64,000 nucleotides of DNA. It comes from Microcella frigidaquae. Lineage in GTDB: Bacteria > Actinomycetota > Actinomycetes > Actinomycetales > Microbacteriaceae. Below, one piece after another: positions 56,675-64,000 of the stretch. Positions within the stretch are counted from its first letter, which is position 1; the number at the start of each line of letters is the position of its first letter. The position numbers and the translations under genes are program-made. The DNA lies in assembly GCF_014200395.1 (NCBI RefSeq), contig NZ_JACHBS010000001.1, forward strand, positions 2,356,001 to 2,420,000, given 5' to 3'. The notes beneath the pieces were generated by a model. It had not been told where the DNA came from. It worked only from the letters and a program-made list of their open reading frames with translations, and searched no databases.

Positions 56675-58042
56675 TCAGTGGCCGATGAGCGGACTCATCG
56701 CGCGGGCGATGAGGGAGGATCGGCCGGTCGCGCGCTCCTCGGCGTCGGCGGCGGTCATCGCCAGGAGCCCCGCGTTCGCTCCGGCGAAGCGCAGCGGCTC
56801 GGGCTCCCAGTCGGGGGAGCGGTGGCCGACCCAGGGCAGGCGCGTGAGCGCGGTGTCCTGCCCGGTGATCAGGTCGGCGAGGGTCCGGCCGGCCAGGTTC
56901 GTCGTCGACAAGCCGTCGCCGACATAGCCGCCGGCATAGCCGATGCCGGTCGCCGGGTCGTACTGCACGCTCGCATGCCAGTCGCGGGGAACCCCGAGCG
57001 GGCCGCCCCAGCGGTGCTCGGCCTCCAGCGGGGGCAGCTGCGGGAACATCTCCTGCAGCGTCGCGACGAGATGCGCGAACACCCGATCGACCCGATCGTA
57101 CTCGTCGCGGATCGTGCTGCCCCAGTGGTAGCGGGCGCCGCGGCCGCCGAAGGCGATGCGGTTGTCGGCGGTGCGCTGACCGTAGATGATCAGATGGCGG
57201 CCGTCGGAGAACGTCTGGCCGTGCTCGATGCCGAGCTCGTCCCAGACCGCCTCGTCGAGGGGCTGGGTCGCGATCATGAGCGAGTACAGGGGAAGGATGC
57301 GCCGCCTGAGCTGCGCGGTGGCCGCGCCGTAGCCCTCCAGGGCGAGAACGATGTGACGCGCCCGCACCGTACCGCGGTCGGTGCGCACCCGGCCCGTCTC
57401 CCAGTGCTCCGCGGTGGTGTGCTCGTAGATCGTCGCTCCGCGCTGCTCGACAGCGCGGGCGAGACCGCGGACGAGGGCCGCGGGGTGCACCCGCGCGCAC
57501 GCCGGGTCGTAGACGGCACCGCGGGCGTCTCGAGCGTGCACGCTGTCGGGGCCCCACAGTTCGAGCCGGTCGACGCCGAGCCGCTGTGCCGCGGCGACCT
57601 CATCCTGGGCGGCGCGCCACTGGGGCTCCGAACGCGCGTAGACGATGGTTCCGCCCTTCGCGTAGTCGCAGGCGACTCCCGCCTCGGCGGCCGCGCGACC
57701 GACCTCGTCGACGGTGTCGATCATGGCCTGCCGCATGGCGATCGCCGACTCGCGCCCGTAGCGCTTCTCGAGCGAGGCCGCGGAGGCCGGGAACAGGGCG
57801 CTCGCCCAGCCGCCGTTGCGACCGGACGCGCCGAAGCCGGCGATGCGCTTCTCGATCAGCGCGATCCGCAGCGTCGGGTCGCGGCGCTGCAGCTCGTAGG
57901 CGGTCCACAGCCCGGTGAGTCCGGCCCCGACGATGGCGACGTCGGTGTCGACGTCGCCATCGAGGGCCGGGCGCGGGGTCAGCTCATCGTCGACCGTCGC
58001 GTGCCAGAAGCTCAGTCCGCGGTAGTCGTGCTCGGCGCTCAG
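56675..58042 (-). CDS. FAD-dependent oxidoreductase, PuuB-like (DAO family), CTG start
   Basis: 455 residues if started at CTG (MSAEHDYRGLSFWHATVDDE). The dinucleotide motif VAIVGAGLTGLWTAYELQ (about 35-52) and AGFGASGRNGGWASALFPAS of the DAO family lie upstream of the first in-frame ATG, so an ATG start would delete the FAD site. No ATG, GTG or TTG exists between the upstream stop and this motif; CTG is preceded by GGGAG with 6 nt spacing. Relatives oxidise gamma-glutamylputrescine or similar amines. It lies 27 nt after the aminotransferase gene. Confidence 0.88.
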   Translation of the reverse strand: MSAEHDYRGLSFWHATVDDELTPRPALDGDVDTDVAIVGAGLTGLWTAYELQRRDPTLRIALIEKRIAGFGASGRNGGWASALFPASAASLEKRYGRESAIAMRQAMIDTVDEVGRAAAEAGVACDYAKGGTIVYARSEPQWRAAQDEVAAAQRLGVDRLELWGPDSVHARDARGAVYDPACARVHPAALVRGLARAVEQRGATIYEHTTAEHWETGRVRTDRGTVRARHIVLALEGYGAATAQLRRRILPLYSLMIATQPLDEAVWDELGIEHGQTFSDGRHLIIYGQRTADNRIAFGGRGARYHWGSTIRDEYDRVDRVFAHLVATLQEMFPQLPPLEAEHRWGGPLGVPRDWHASVQYDPATGIGYAGGYVGDGLSTTNLAGRTLADLITGQDTALTRLPWVGHRSPDWEPEPLRFAGANAGLLAMTAADAEERATGRSSLIARAMSPLIGH

Positions 58043-58069
58043 TGCGTGCTCCCGGGGAGGTCGTGCCGG

Positions 58070-59491
58070 CTAGAGCCGGTTGGAGGCCTCGGTCAGGACC
58101 GCGCGCAGGATGCGCTCGATCTCGTCGAACTCGGCCGGACCGATGGTGAGCGGCGGCGCGAGCTGGATGACGGGGTCTCCGCGGTCGTCCGCACGGCAGT
58201 AGAGACCGGCGTCGAACAGTGCCTTCGACAGGAAGCCGCGCAGCAGGCGCTCCGATTCGTCAGCGTTGAACGTCTCCTTGGTCTCCTTGTTCTTCACCAG
58301 CTCGATGCCGAAGAAGTAGCCCTCGCCGCGCACGTCGCCGACGATCGGGATGTCGAGGAGCCGCTCGAGCGCCGCACGGAATTTCGGAGAGTTCTCCCGA
58401 ACGTGCGCGAGGATGCCCTCCTCCTCCATGATGGCGATGTTCTCGAGCGCGACAGCCGCCGACACCGGGTGCCCGGCGAAGGTGTAGCCGTGGTAGAACG
58501 CCGTCTGGCCGTGCTTGAACGGCTCGTAGATGCGGTCGCTGACGATCATCGCGCCGAGCGGCGAGTAGCCGCTGGTGAGGCCCTTCGCCGAGGTGATGAT
58601 GTCGGGCACATAGCCGAGGGCCGTGCAGGCGAACATCTCGCCGATGCGGCCGTAGGCGCAGATGACCTCGTCACTGACGAGCAGCACGTCGTACTGGTCG
58701 CAGATCTCGCGCACGCGCTGGAAGTAGCCGGGGGGCGGCGGGAAGCAGCCGCCCGAGTTCTGCACGGGCTCGAGGAAGACGGCGGCGACCGTGTCGGGGC
58801 CCTCGAAGAGGATCGCCTCCTCGATGCGGTTGGCGGCCCACTGGCCGAACTCCTCAAGCGAGCCGTGGAAGCCCATCTCCTCGGCGCGGTAGTAGTTGGT
58901 GTTCGGCACGCGGAAGCCACCGGGCGTGAGCGGCTCGAACATCTCCTTCATGCCGGGGATACCCGTGATCGCCAGGGCGCCCTGCGGGGTGCCGTGGTAC
59001 GCGATCGCGCGCGAGATGACCTTGTGCTTCATGGGCTTGCCGGTGAGCTTGAAGTACTGCTTCGCGAGCTTCCAGGCCGACTCGACAGCCTCGCCGCCGC
59101 CCGTGGTGAAGAACACGCGGTTGAGATCGCCGGGGGCGTAGTCGGCCAGCTTGTCGGCCAGCTCGATCGCGGTCGGGTGCGCGTACGACCAGAGCGGGAA
59201 GAACGCGAGCTCCTCCGCCTGCTTGCGCGCCGCCTCCGCCAGCCGCTCCCGGCCGTGGCCGACCTGCACCACGAACAGGCCCGAGAGGCCGTCGATGTAC
59301 TTCTTGCCCTGCGAGTCGTAGATGTGGTGGCCGTCGCCGCGCACGATGATGGGCACGCCGTTGCCGGCCTCCATGCCGCTCTGGCGTGCGAAGTGCATCC
59401 AGAGGTGGTCCTTCGCCTTCTGCTGCAGATCGGCCTCGGTGGCGGCGTCGAGCGCCGCGCCGACGGGCGCGATCGGGGCGTCGATGGTCAT
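58070..59491 (-). CDS. Class III aminotransferase (putrescine/GABA/beta-alanine:pyruvate type)
   Basis: 473 residues, fold-type I PLP enzyme. The PLP lysine is in DIITSAKGLTSGYSPLGAM, with FFTTGGGEAVESAWKLAKQY and FHGYTFAGHPVSAAVALENI as class III signatures. It moves an omega-amino group from a diamine or GABA to pyruvate. GAGAG precedes the chosen ATG; an in-frame ATG 93 nt earlier overlaps the Lrp stop (ATGA) and would add a His/Thr-rich tail. Neighbouring FAD oxidoreductase, Lrp regulator and aldehyde dehydrogenase indicate polyamine catabolism. Confidence 0.92.
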   Translation of the reverse strand: MTIDAPIAPVGAALDAATEADLQQKAKDHLWMHFARQSGMEAGNGVPIIVRGDGHHIYDSQGKKYIDGLSGLFVVQVGHGRERLAEAARKQAEELAFFPLWSYAHPTAIELADKLADYAPGDLNRVFFTTGGGEAVESAWKLAKQYFKLTGKPMKHKVISRAIAYHGTPQGALAITGIPGMKEMFEPLTPGGFRVPNTNYYRAEEMGFHGSLEEFGQWAANRIEEAILFEGPDTVAAVFLEPVQNSGGCFPPPPGYFQRVREICDQYDVLLVSDEVICAYGRIGEMFACTALGYVPDIITSAKGLTSGYSPLGAMIVSDRIYEPFKHGQTAFYHGYTFAGHPVSAAVALENIAIMEEEGILAHVRENSPKFRAALERLLDIPIVGDVRGEGYFFGIELVKNKETKETFNADESERLLRGFLSKALFDAGLYCRADDRGDPVIQLAPPLTIGPAEFDEIERILRAVLTEASNRL

Positions 59492-59580
59492 GGTGTGCTC
59501 TCTTTCATGGTGGTGCGGCGCTCCGTGCGTCGTGTGCTCGGCGGTCGTCGCAGTGGTCGCTGCCTTTTTGCGGAAGATGC

Positions 59581-60048
59581 TCATCGGGTTCCCCAGTTGT
59601 AGTGCTGCTTGTGCAGGCGGAGGTAGACGAAGGTCTCGGTGGACTGCACGCCGTCGATCCCGCGGATCTTCGTATTGAGCAGTTCGATGAGGTCGTCGTC
59701 GTCCTCGCAGACGACCTCGGCGAGGATGTCGAAAGTGCCGGCGGTGAGGACGACGTAGTCGACGGCGCGGAGGCGGCTGAGCTCATCCGCCACGTGCCGG
59801 GTGTCGCCGCTCACGCGGATCCCGATCATCGCCTGCCGGTAGAAGCCCAGCTGCATCGGGTCGGTCACGGCGACGACCTGCATGACGCCCGCCTCCGTCA
59901 GCTTCTGCACCCGCTGGCGCACGGCGGCCTCGCTGAGGCCCACGGCCTTGCCGATCTCGGCGTACGAGCGGCGGCCATCGGTCTGCAGCTGCTCGACGAT
60001 GGCCTTCGACACCTCGTCGAGGTGGAGAGGCTTGCTGCGCGGTGCCAT
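59581..60048 (-). CDS. Lrp/AsnC family transcriptional regulator
   Basis: 155 residues. N-terminal helix-turn-helix (LDEVSKAIVEQLQTDGRRSY, AEIGKAVGLSEAAVRQRVQK) and a C-terminal RAM/ACT-like effector domain (about 70-150). The protein is likely to respond to an amino acid or amine. It is divergent from the aldehyde dehydrogenase gene and precedes the aminotransferase, so it probably controls both directions from the 123-nt gap. Confidence 0.93.
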   Translation of the reverse strand: MAPRSKPLHLDEVSKAIVEQLQTDGRRSYAEIGKAVGLSEAAVRQRVQKLTEAGVMQVVAVTDPMQLGFYRQAMIGIRVSGDTRHVADELSRLRAVDYVVLTAGTFDILAEVVCEDDDDLIELLNTKIRGIDGVQSTETFVYLRLHKQHYNWGTR

Positions 60049-60054
60049 GGGCCG

Positions 60055-60083
60055 ATTCTGACAGTGATGCGCCAGGAATACAA
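60055..60083 (-). promoter_or_regulatory. Promoter of the Lrp gene (-35 TTGTAT, -10 CAGAAT)
   Basis: On the minus strand TTGTAT and CAGAAT are 17 nt apart, and CAGAAT is 6 nt before the ATG, giving a leaderless start. Confidence 0.5.
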
Positions 60084-60097
60084 GCGAATCCGAATCG

Positions 60098-60108
60098 ATG
60101 CGCCGCAT
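60098..60108. promoter_or_regulatory. Small palindrome between lrp and the aldehyde dehydrogenase gene
   Basis: ATGCGCCGCAT, arms ATGCG/CGCAT around one base. A related GATGCGCCAGG is found at 60066-60076. Candidate Lrp-family half-sites; weak on its own. Confidence 0.3.
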
Positions 60109-60159
60109 TTCACCACTGAATCCGTCGCCATAGGGCTGGATGCTCACCGCGAGCCGCGA

Positions 60160-60165
60160 TACAGT
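60160..60165 (+). promoter_or_regulatory. -10 box of a leaderless promoter (aldehyde dehydrogenase)
   Basis: TACAGT, then GGCGCC, then the ATG: 6-nt gap again. Confidence 0.5.
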
Positions 60166-60171
60166 GGCGCC

Positions 60172-61605
60172 ATGAGCGACCGCATCCTGCGCAACGTCAT
60201 CGGCGGCGAGTCCGTCGAGAGCGCCACCGACACGTACCTCGACCTGATCGACCCGGCGACCGAGGAGGTCTACGGGCGTGCGCCGGTCAGCACGGCGGCC
60301 GAGATCGACGCCGCCTACGCGGCCGCGTCGTCGGCGTTCCGGCACTGGGGCCGCACCACGCCGGCCGAGCGCCAGCTCGCGCTGTTCCGCCTCGCCGACG
60401 CGATGGCCGAGCGCGCCGACGAGTTCGCCGACCTCGAGTCGCAGGACACCGGCAAGCCGCGCGCCACCCTCGTCGCCGACGAGATCGACCAGTCGGTCGA
60501 CCAGCTCCGCTTCTTCGCGGGGGCCGCGCGCGACCTCAACGGCCGGTCCGCGGGCGAGTACCTCGCCGGCCACACCTCCTACGTGCGCCGCGAGCCGATC
60601 GGCGTCATCGGCCAGGTCACGCCCTGGAACTACCCGCTCAACATGGCGGTGTGGAAGATCGCGCCGGCCATCGCCGCGGGCAACACCGTGGTGCTCAAGC
60701 CCTCCGACACGACCCCCCTCGCGACCGTCCGGCTGGCCGAGCTCGCCGCCGAGATCCTCCCCGCGGGGGTGCTCAACGTCGTGATGGGCGACCGCACCAC
60801 CGGCGCGGCCCTGCTGCAGCATCCGACCCCCCAGATGGTCGCGATCACCGGCTCGGTGCGCGCTGGCATGGAGGTCGCGAAGGCCGCCTCCAGTGACCTC
60901 AAGCGCGTGCACCTCGAGCTCGGGGGCAAGGCTCCGGCCATCGTGTTCCCCGACGCCGACCCGCAGACGGTCGCCGAGGGCCTCGTGCTCGCCGCCTACT
61001 TCAACGCCGGCCAGGACTGCACGGCCGCGACCCGCGTGATCGTGCACGAGTCGGTGCACGACGAGGTCGTCGCCGCGCTCGTCGCCCGCGCCGCGACGCA
61101 CGCCGTGACCGGCGGCCCGCGCGAGGAGGGCGTGTTCTACGGCCCGCTCAACAACGCTGCCCAGCTGGAGCGGGTCTCGGGCATCGTCGACCGGCTTCCC
61201 GCGCACGCCGAGATCGTCGCCGGTGGGGCGCGCCAGGGCGACCGCGGCTACTTCTTCCCGGCCACCATCGTCACCGGCATGCGCCAGGAGGATGAGGCGG
61301 TGCAGGAGGAGATCTTCGGGCCGGTGCTGACCGTGCAGACGTTCCGGACCGAGGAGGAGGCGCTCGCCCTCGCCAACGGCGTGCGGTACGCGCTCGCCTC
61401 GTCGGTCTGGACGAGCGACCACGGCCGTGCGATGCGGTTCTCGCGCGACCTCGACTTCGGCTGCGTCTGGATCAACACGCACATCCCGTTCGTGTCCGAC
61501 ATGCCGCACGGCGGGTTCAAGCACTCCGGCTACGGCAAGGACCTCTCGCACTACGGCTTCGAGGACTACACGCGCCTCAAGCATGTGATGTCGTACATCG
61601 GCTAG
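60172..61605 (+). CDS. Aldehyde dehydrogenase, gamma-aminobutyraldehyde dehydrogenase-like
   Basis: 477 residues. NAD-site GQVTPWNYPLNMAVWKIAPA and ITGSVRAGMEVAK, the general base Glu in HLELGGKAPAIVFPDAD and the catalytic Cys in FNAGQDCTAATRVIV are intact. It oxidises an aminoaldehyde, most likely 4-aminobutanal from putrescine, to the acid. Its last codons (MSYIG and stop) form half of a 28-bp palindrome that begins the downstream 66-bp repeats. Confidence 0.93.
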   Translation: MSDRILRNVIGGESVESATDTYLDLIDPATEEVYGRAPVSTAAEIDAAYAAASSAFRHWGRTTPAERQLALFRLADAMAERADEFADLESQDTGKPRATLVADEIDQSVDQLRFFAGAARDLNGRSAGEYLAGHTSYVRREPIGVIGQVTPWNYPLNMAVWKIAPAIAAGNTVVLKPSDTTPLATVRLAELAAEILPAGVLNVVMGDRTTGAALLQHPTPQMVAITGSVRAGMEVAKAASSDLKRVHLELGGKAPAIVFPDADPQTVAEGLVLAAYFNAGQDCTAATRVIVHESVHDEVVAALVARAATHAVTGGPREEGVFYGPLNNAAQLERVSGIVDRLPAHAEIVAGGARQGDRGYFFPATIVTGMRQEDEAVQEEIFGPVLTVQTFRTEEEALALANGVRYALASSVWTSDHGRAMRFSRDLDFGCVWINTHIPFVSDMPHGGFKHSGYGKDLSHYGFEDYTRLKHVMSYIG

Positions 61606-61617
61606 CCGATGTACGAC
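61590..61617. repeat. 28-bp perfect palindrome over the aldehyde dehydrogenase stop codon
   Basis: Arms GTCGTACATCGGCT (61590-61603) and AGCCGATGTACGAC (61604-61617) with no spacer. The TAG stop is at its centre. Only the inner 18 bp recur in the following repeats. Confidence 0.85.
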
Positions 61618-61868
61618 AAGATGGCGCTGCGTTTTCCGGCGGCCCGTGAGGGCCGCCGGGACATCGGCTAGCCGATGTACGACAAGATGGCGCTGCGTTT
61701 TCCGGCGGCCCGTGAGGGCCGCCGGGACATCGGCTAGCCGATGTACGACACGATGGCGCTGTGTTTTCCGGCGGCCCGTGAGGGCCGCCGGGACATCGGC
61801 GAGCCGATGTACGACACGATGGCGCTGTGTTTTCCGGCGGCCCGTGAGGGCCGCCGGGACATCGGCGA
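61595..61868. repeat. Four 66-bp tandem repeats with two palindromes each
   Basis: Units begin with ACATCGG at 61595, 61661, 61727 and 61793, and a partial fifth at 61859. Each has ACATCGGCTAGCCGATGT (CGGCGAG in later copies) and the hairpin CCGGCGGCCC GTGA GGGCCGCCGG, a 10-bp stem closed by a GNRA-type loop. Copies 1-2 and 3-4 form two sequence classes. This fills most of the 297-nt gap before the FHA gene. No spacers, so not CRISPR. Confidence 0.9.
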
Positions 61869-61902
61869 GTAGGCAGTATCGGCTCGACGGCGGAGGGGGA
61901 CC

Positions 61903-62496
61903 GTGACGGAGCAGCACGATGACGAGGCGACGGTCATCCGGCCGCGGCGCTCCGACGCGCCGTCGCGCCCCGGTGTGCCGTCGGGCGCCGAGCTCGAGGA
62001 TGCCGAGGCCACCGTCATCCGGCTCATCGAGCCGCGCCCGCCGGCGCCCCGCGCTCCGCTGCCGACCGAGCGGCGCACGTCGGTCCCCACCCCTCCTCCT
62101 CCGGCGGCGGCCGAGCCCGCGCCGACCGGCGCCGGGTGGGCGGTGCGCGTGCGCGGCGCCACGCCGGTCGTGCAGCTCGACCGTCCGGTCGTGGTCGGGC
62201 GGCGCCCGGGTCCGCCGCGCCCGGGTGAGCATCCCGAACCGCGTCGACTCGTCGTGCCCGCGGACTGCGCCGACGTCTCCGCGCGGCACGCGCGCATCGA
62301 GCAGCTGGGAGAGACGCTCGTCGTCGTCGACCTCGGGTCGACAAACGGCACCGTCGTACACTGGTCGAGCGGCGCCCCGCTCCGCCTGCGACCGGGCGAG
62401 TCGACCGCCGTTCTCCCCGACGCGGTGATCGAGCTCGGCGAGCGTCTGATCCTCGAGTTCCTCCCTGCCACCCCGACCCCGGAGCCGCCATCGTGA
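61903..62496 (+). CDS. FHA-domain protein
   Basis: 197 residues. A disordered N-terminal half contains two DxEATVIR motifs (about residues 7-13 and 33-39), possible kinase target threonines. The C-terminal FHA domain (about 85-185) shows VVVGRRPG, VSARHARIE and VDLGSTNGTVV, the phosphothreonine-binding loops. GGAGGGGG precedes the GTG. It overlaps the PP2C gene by 4 bp (GTGA), and a protein kinase gene follows, so it likely reads phospho-signals of that kinase. Confidence 0.9.
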   Translation: MTEQHDDEATVIRPRRSDAPSRPGVPSGAELEDAEATVIRLIEPRPPAPRAPLPTERRTSVPTPPPPAAAEPAPTGAGWAVRVRGATPVVQLDRPVVVGRRPGPPRPGEHPEPRRLVVPADCADVSARHARIEQLGETLVVVDLGSTNGTVVHWSSGAPLRLRPGESTAVLPDAVIELGERLILEFLPATPTPEPPS

Positions 62497-63278
62497 CCGC
62501 CCTCGGCCGCAGCAGCGTGCGCCATGTCGTCTCCGTTCCCGACCACGGGGCGACCCTCGCGCTCTCCTGGCACGGCGTCACCCACACGGGCTACCGCCGG
62601 ACGGCGAACGAGGACAGCTACCTCGCCGATGTGCCCCTTTTCGCGGTCGCCGACGGCATGGGCGGGCACTCGCACGGCGACCGGGCGAGCGACGCGGTCG
62701 TGCGGCGCCTGCAGGCCGCTGTCGACGGCGACCTCATCGAGCCGGAGGCGATCGTCGAGGCGCTCAACCAGGCGACGTGGGACATCCACCAGCTCGACGA
62801 CGCCGACCGCGGCATCGGCACGACCGTCACCGGCGTGGCCCTGACCCTTGTCGACGGGGCCCCGCGCTTCGTCTGCTTCAACGTCGGCGATTCCCGCGTC
62901 TACCGCTTCGCCGGCAACGAGCTCACCCAGGTCACGACCGACCACTCGATCGTCCAGGAAATGGTCGACGCGGGGCAGCTCACCGCCGAGCAGGCGGAGA
63001 ACCACCCCGAGTCGAACGTCATCACGCGCGCCATCGGGTTCTCGATCGAGCCCCAGGTCGACCTCAGCATCCTGCCCATCGTGGAGGGCATGCGGCTGCT
63101 CATCTGCTCCGACGGGCTGACCAAGGAGGTCCCGGCGGAGCGGCTCCGGCTGCACCTCGCCGCCCGCCTCAGCGCCCGCGAGACCGCCAATGCGCTCGTG
63201 GATGCGGCGCTCGCGCAGGGCGGGCGCGACAACATCACCGTGATCGTCGTCGACGTGGTGCGCGCCCCCGCACCCTGA
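62493..63278 (+). CDS. PP2C-family Ser/Thr protein phosphatase
   Basis: 261 residues. Metal-binding motifs RTANEDSYLADVPLFAVADGMGGHSHGD, GTTVTGVAL, NVGDSRVYRF, LLICSDGLTKEV and GGRDNITVIVV are complete. It dephosphorylates Ser/Thr residues, presumably those modified by the adjacent kinase. Soluble, no TM helix, unlike PstP. Translation is coupled to the FHA gene. Confidence 0.95.
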   Translation: MTALGRSSVRHVVSVPDHGATLALSWHGVTHTGYRRTANEDSYLADVPLFAVADGMGGHSHGDRASDAVVRRLQAAVDGDLIEPEAIVEALNQATWDIHQLDDADRGIGTTVTGVALTLVDGAPRFVCFNVGDSRVYRFAGNELTQVTTDHSIVQEMVDAGQLTAEQAENHPESNVITRAIGFSIEPQVDLSILPIVEGMRLLICSDGLTKEVPAERLRLHLAARLSARETANALVDAALAQGGRDNITVIVVDVVRAPAP

Positions 63279-63292
63279 TCCGCCCGACTCCC

Positions 63293-63298
63293 TACACT
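63293..63298 (+). promoter_or_regulatory. -10 box upstream of the kinase gene
   Basis: TACACT, followed by a leader of about 20 nt that contains GGGAGGGGG before the ATG. It suggests the kinase has its own promoter besides read-through. Confidence 0.4.
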
Positions 63299-63325
63299 GG
63301 GGGGACATCGTGCGGGAGGGGGACC

Positions 63326-64000
63326 ATGTCGCGGCGTCGACCGTCGGAACCCCCCGTGCTACCCGGGTTCAGCCATGTGCGGCTGCTCGGCAGCGGCGGG
63401 TTCGCCGATGTCTTCCTCTACGAGCAGAACATGCCGCGGCGTCAGGTCGCAGTGAAGGTCATGCTCGCGGATGTCGTCACCGAGCATGTGCGCCAGATGT
63501 TCCAGGTCGAAGCCAACCTCATGGCGCAGTTGTCATCGCACCCGGGCATCCTCACCGTGTATCAGGCCAGCATCTCGGCCGATGGCCGGCCGTACCTGGT
63601 GATGGAGCTCTGCTCCTCCCAGTTGGCGGGCCGCTACCGGGTCGAGCGCATCCCCGTCGCCGAGGTGCTCCGCGTCGGCGTTCAGATCGGCAGTGCGGTC
63701 GAGACGGCGCACCGCAGCGGCGTGCTGCACCGTGACATCAAGCCCTCGAACATCCTCACCACCGTGTACGGGCATCCCGTGCTCAGCGACTTCGGCATCG
63801 CGTCGAGCCTGGGCACCGTCGAGAGCACGGAGGTGGTCGGGATGTCGATCCCGTGGTCGGCGCCGGAGGTGCTCCTCGACGAGACTGCCGGCACGGTGAC
63901 GAGCGAGGTCTGGTCGCTCGCGGCCACCATCTACACGCTGCTCGCGGGCCGATCTCCCTTCGAGGTGCTCGACGGCGCGAACGGCTCGAGCGAGCTGATC
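63326..64000 (+). CDS. Ser/Thr protein kinase, N-terminal 225 residues (continues past the window)
   Basis: A Hanks-type kinase domain open at the window end. Visible are the Gly loop LLGSGGFADVF, the ATP Lys in VAVKVML, the catalytic loop HRDIKPSNIL, DFGIASS, and SAPEVL of the activation segment. A short N-terminal tail precedes the domain. Whether there is a TM helix or PASTA repeats cannot be seen. GGGAGGGGG is the ribosome binding site. It completes an FHA-phosphatase-kinase signalling group. Confidence 0.93.
   Translation, partial: MSRRRPSEPPVLPGFSHVRLLGSGGFADVFLYEQNMPRRQVAVKVMLADVVTEHVRQMFQVEANLMAQLSSHPGILTVYQASISADGRPYLVMELCSSQLAGRYRVERIPVAEVLRVGVQIGSAVETAHRSGVLHRDIKPSNILTTVYGHPVLSDFGIASSLGTVESTEVVGMSIPWSAPEVLLDETAGTVTSEVWSLAATIYTLLAGRSPFEVLDGANGSSELI

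Noticed and set aside
56675-57736. 353-residue FAD oxidoreductase from the first ATG, or a truncated pseudogene
   Set aside because: The frame continues upstream through an intact FAD-binding motif to a CTG with a good ribosome binding site.
61627-61660. Intrinsic terminator from the CCGGCGGCCC-GTGA hairpin
   Set aside because: The T run precedes rather than follows the stem on the plus strand, and A residues follow it on the minus strand.
61595-61868. CRISPR array
   Set aside because: The units are contiguous with no variable spacers and no cas genes nearby.
61646-61906. Plus-strand frame with a 22-residue repeat (TSASRCTTRWRCVFRRP type)
   Set aside because: Product of the 66-bp repeats; Arg/Cys-rich, no ribosome binding site, and the composition is unlike any neighbour.

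Overview
The window is about 70% GC, densely coded, and carries gene orders typical of Actinobacteria: lysA-hom-thrC-thrB-rho-prfA-prmC-tsaC-wecA-atpIBEFHAGDC, a GTP-type PEP carboxykinase beside a RamB/PrpR-type regulator, and an FHA-PP2C-Ser/Thr kinase group. GTG starts are frequent, 4-bp GTGA/ATGA overlaps are common, and many starts lie exactly 6 nt after a TANNNT box, which suggests leaderless mRNAs. Protein style (small lipoproteins, GGDC arginase, homoserine/methionine pair) points to Microbacteriaceae; that family assignment is inference, with no rRNA in view to test it.

Layout. 1-5.2 kb: end of metX, then metY (methionine synthesis), a membrane acyltransferase, an SDR and an MFS transporter. 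5.2-14.2 kb: uracil-DNA glycosylase, GNAT acetyltransferase, two Thr/Pro-rich lipoproteins, an amidase, and a minus-strand run of DUF1624-like membrane protein, arginase-like enzyme, crotonase, flavin disulfide reductase and a small HExxH protein. 14.2-18.6 kb: PspA, a TPM-domain membrane protein and an ECF sigma/anti-sigma-like pair. 18.7-23.9 kb: pckG divergent from a RamB-like regulator with a perfect 20-bp palindrome between them, then a RimK-TrkA_C ligase divergent from a RimB-like protease. 24-25.7 kb: a complete IS256-family element sitting inside an 84-bp tandem repeat, next to tRNA-Arg(CCG).

25.8-39.8 kb: transglutaminase-like protein, argS, a DUF2993 lipid-binding protein, a beta-CASP nuclease, then the aspartate-family amino-acid operon lysA-hom-thrC-thrB and rho-prfA-prmC. 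39.9-41.8 kb: an accessory island between prmC and tsaC with an HTH-nucleotidyltransferase antitoxin, a HEPN toxin, a tiny two-helix membrane protein and a HAD hydrolase. 41.8-51.3 kb: tsaC, wecA and the full F1Fo ATP synthase operon. 51.3-53.3 kb: yaaA and a tag/ogt DNA-alkylation-repair pair. 53.3-61.6 kb: aldo/keto reductase, a membrane HExxH protein, two tandem TspO genes, then a polyamine/GABA catabolic group (FAD oxidoreductase with a CTG start, aminotransferase, Lrp regulator, divergent aldehyde dehydrogenase). 61.6-64 kb: four 66-bp palindromic repeats and the FHA, PP2C and kinase genes, the kinase running off the window.

The best candidates for something new are the three-gene antitoxin/HEPN/membrane-protein module with its own palindromic operator inserted in a housekeeping operon, the 66-bp repeats that mirror the 3' end of the aldehyde dehydrogenase gene, and the palindrome that overlaps the leaderless promoter of the RamB-like regulator.
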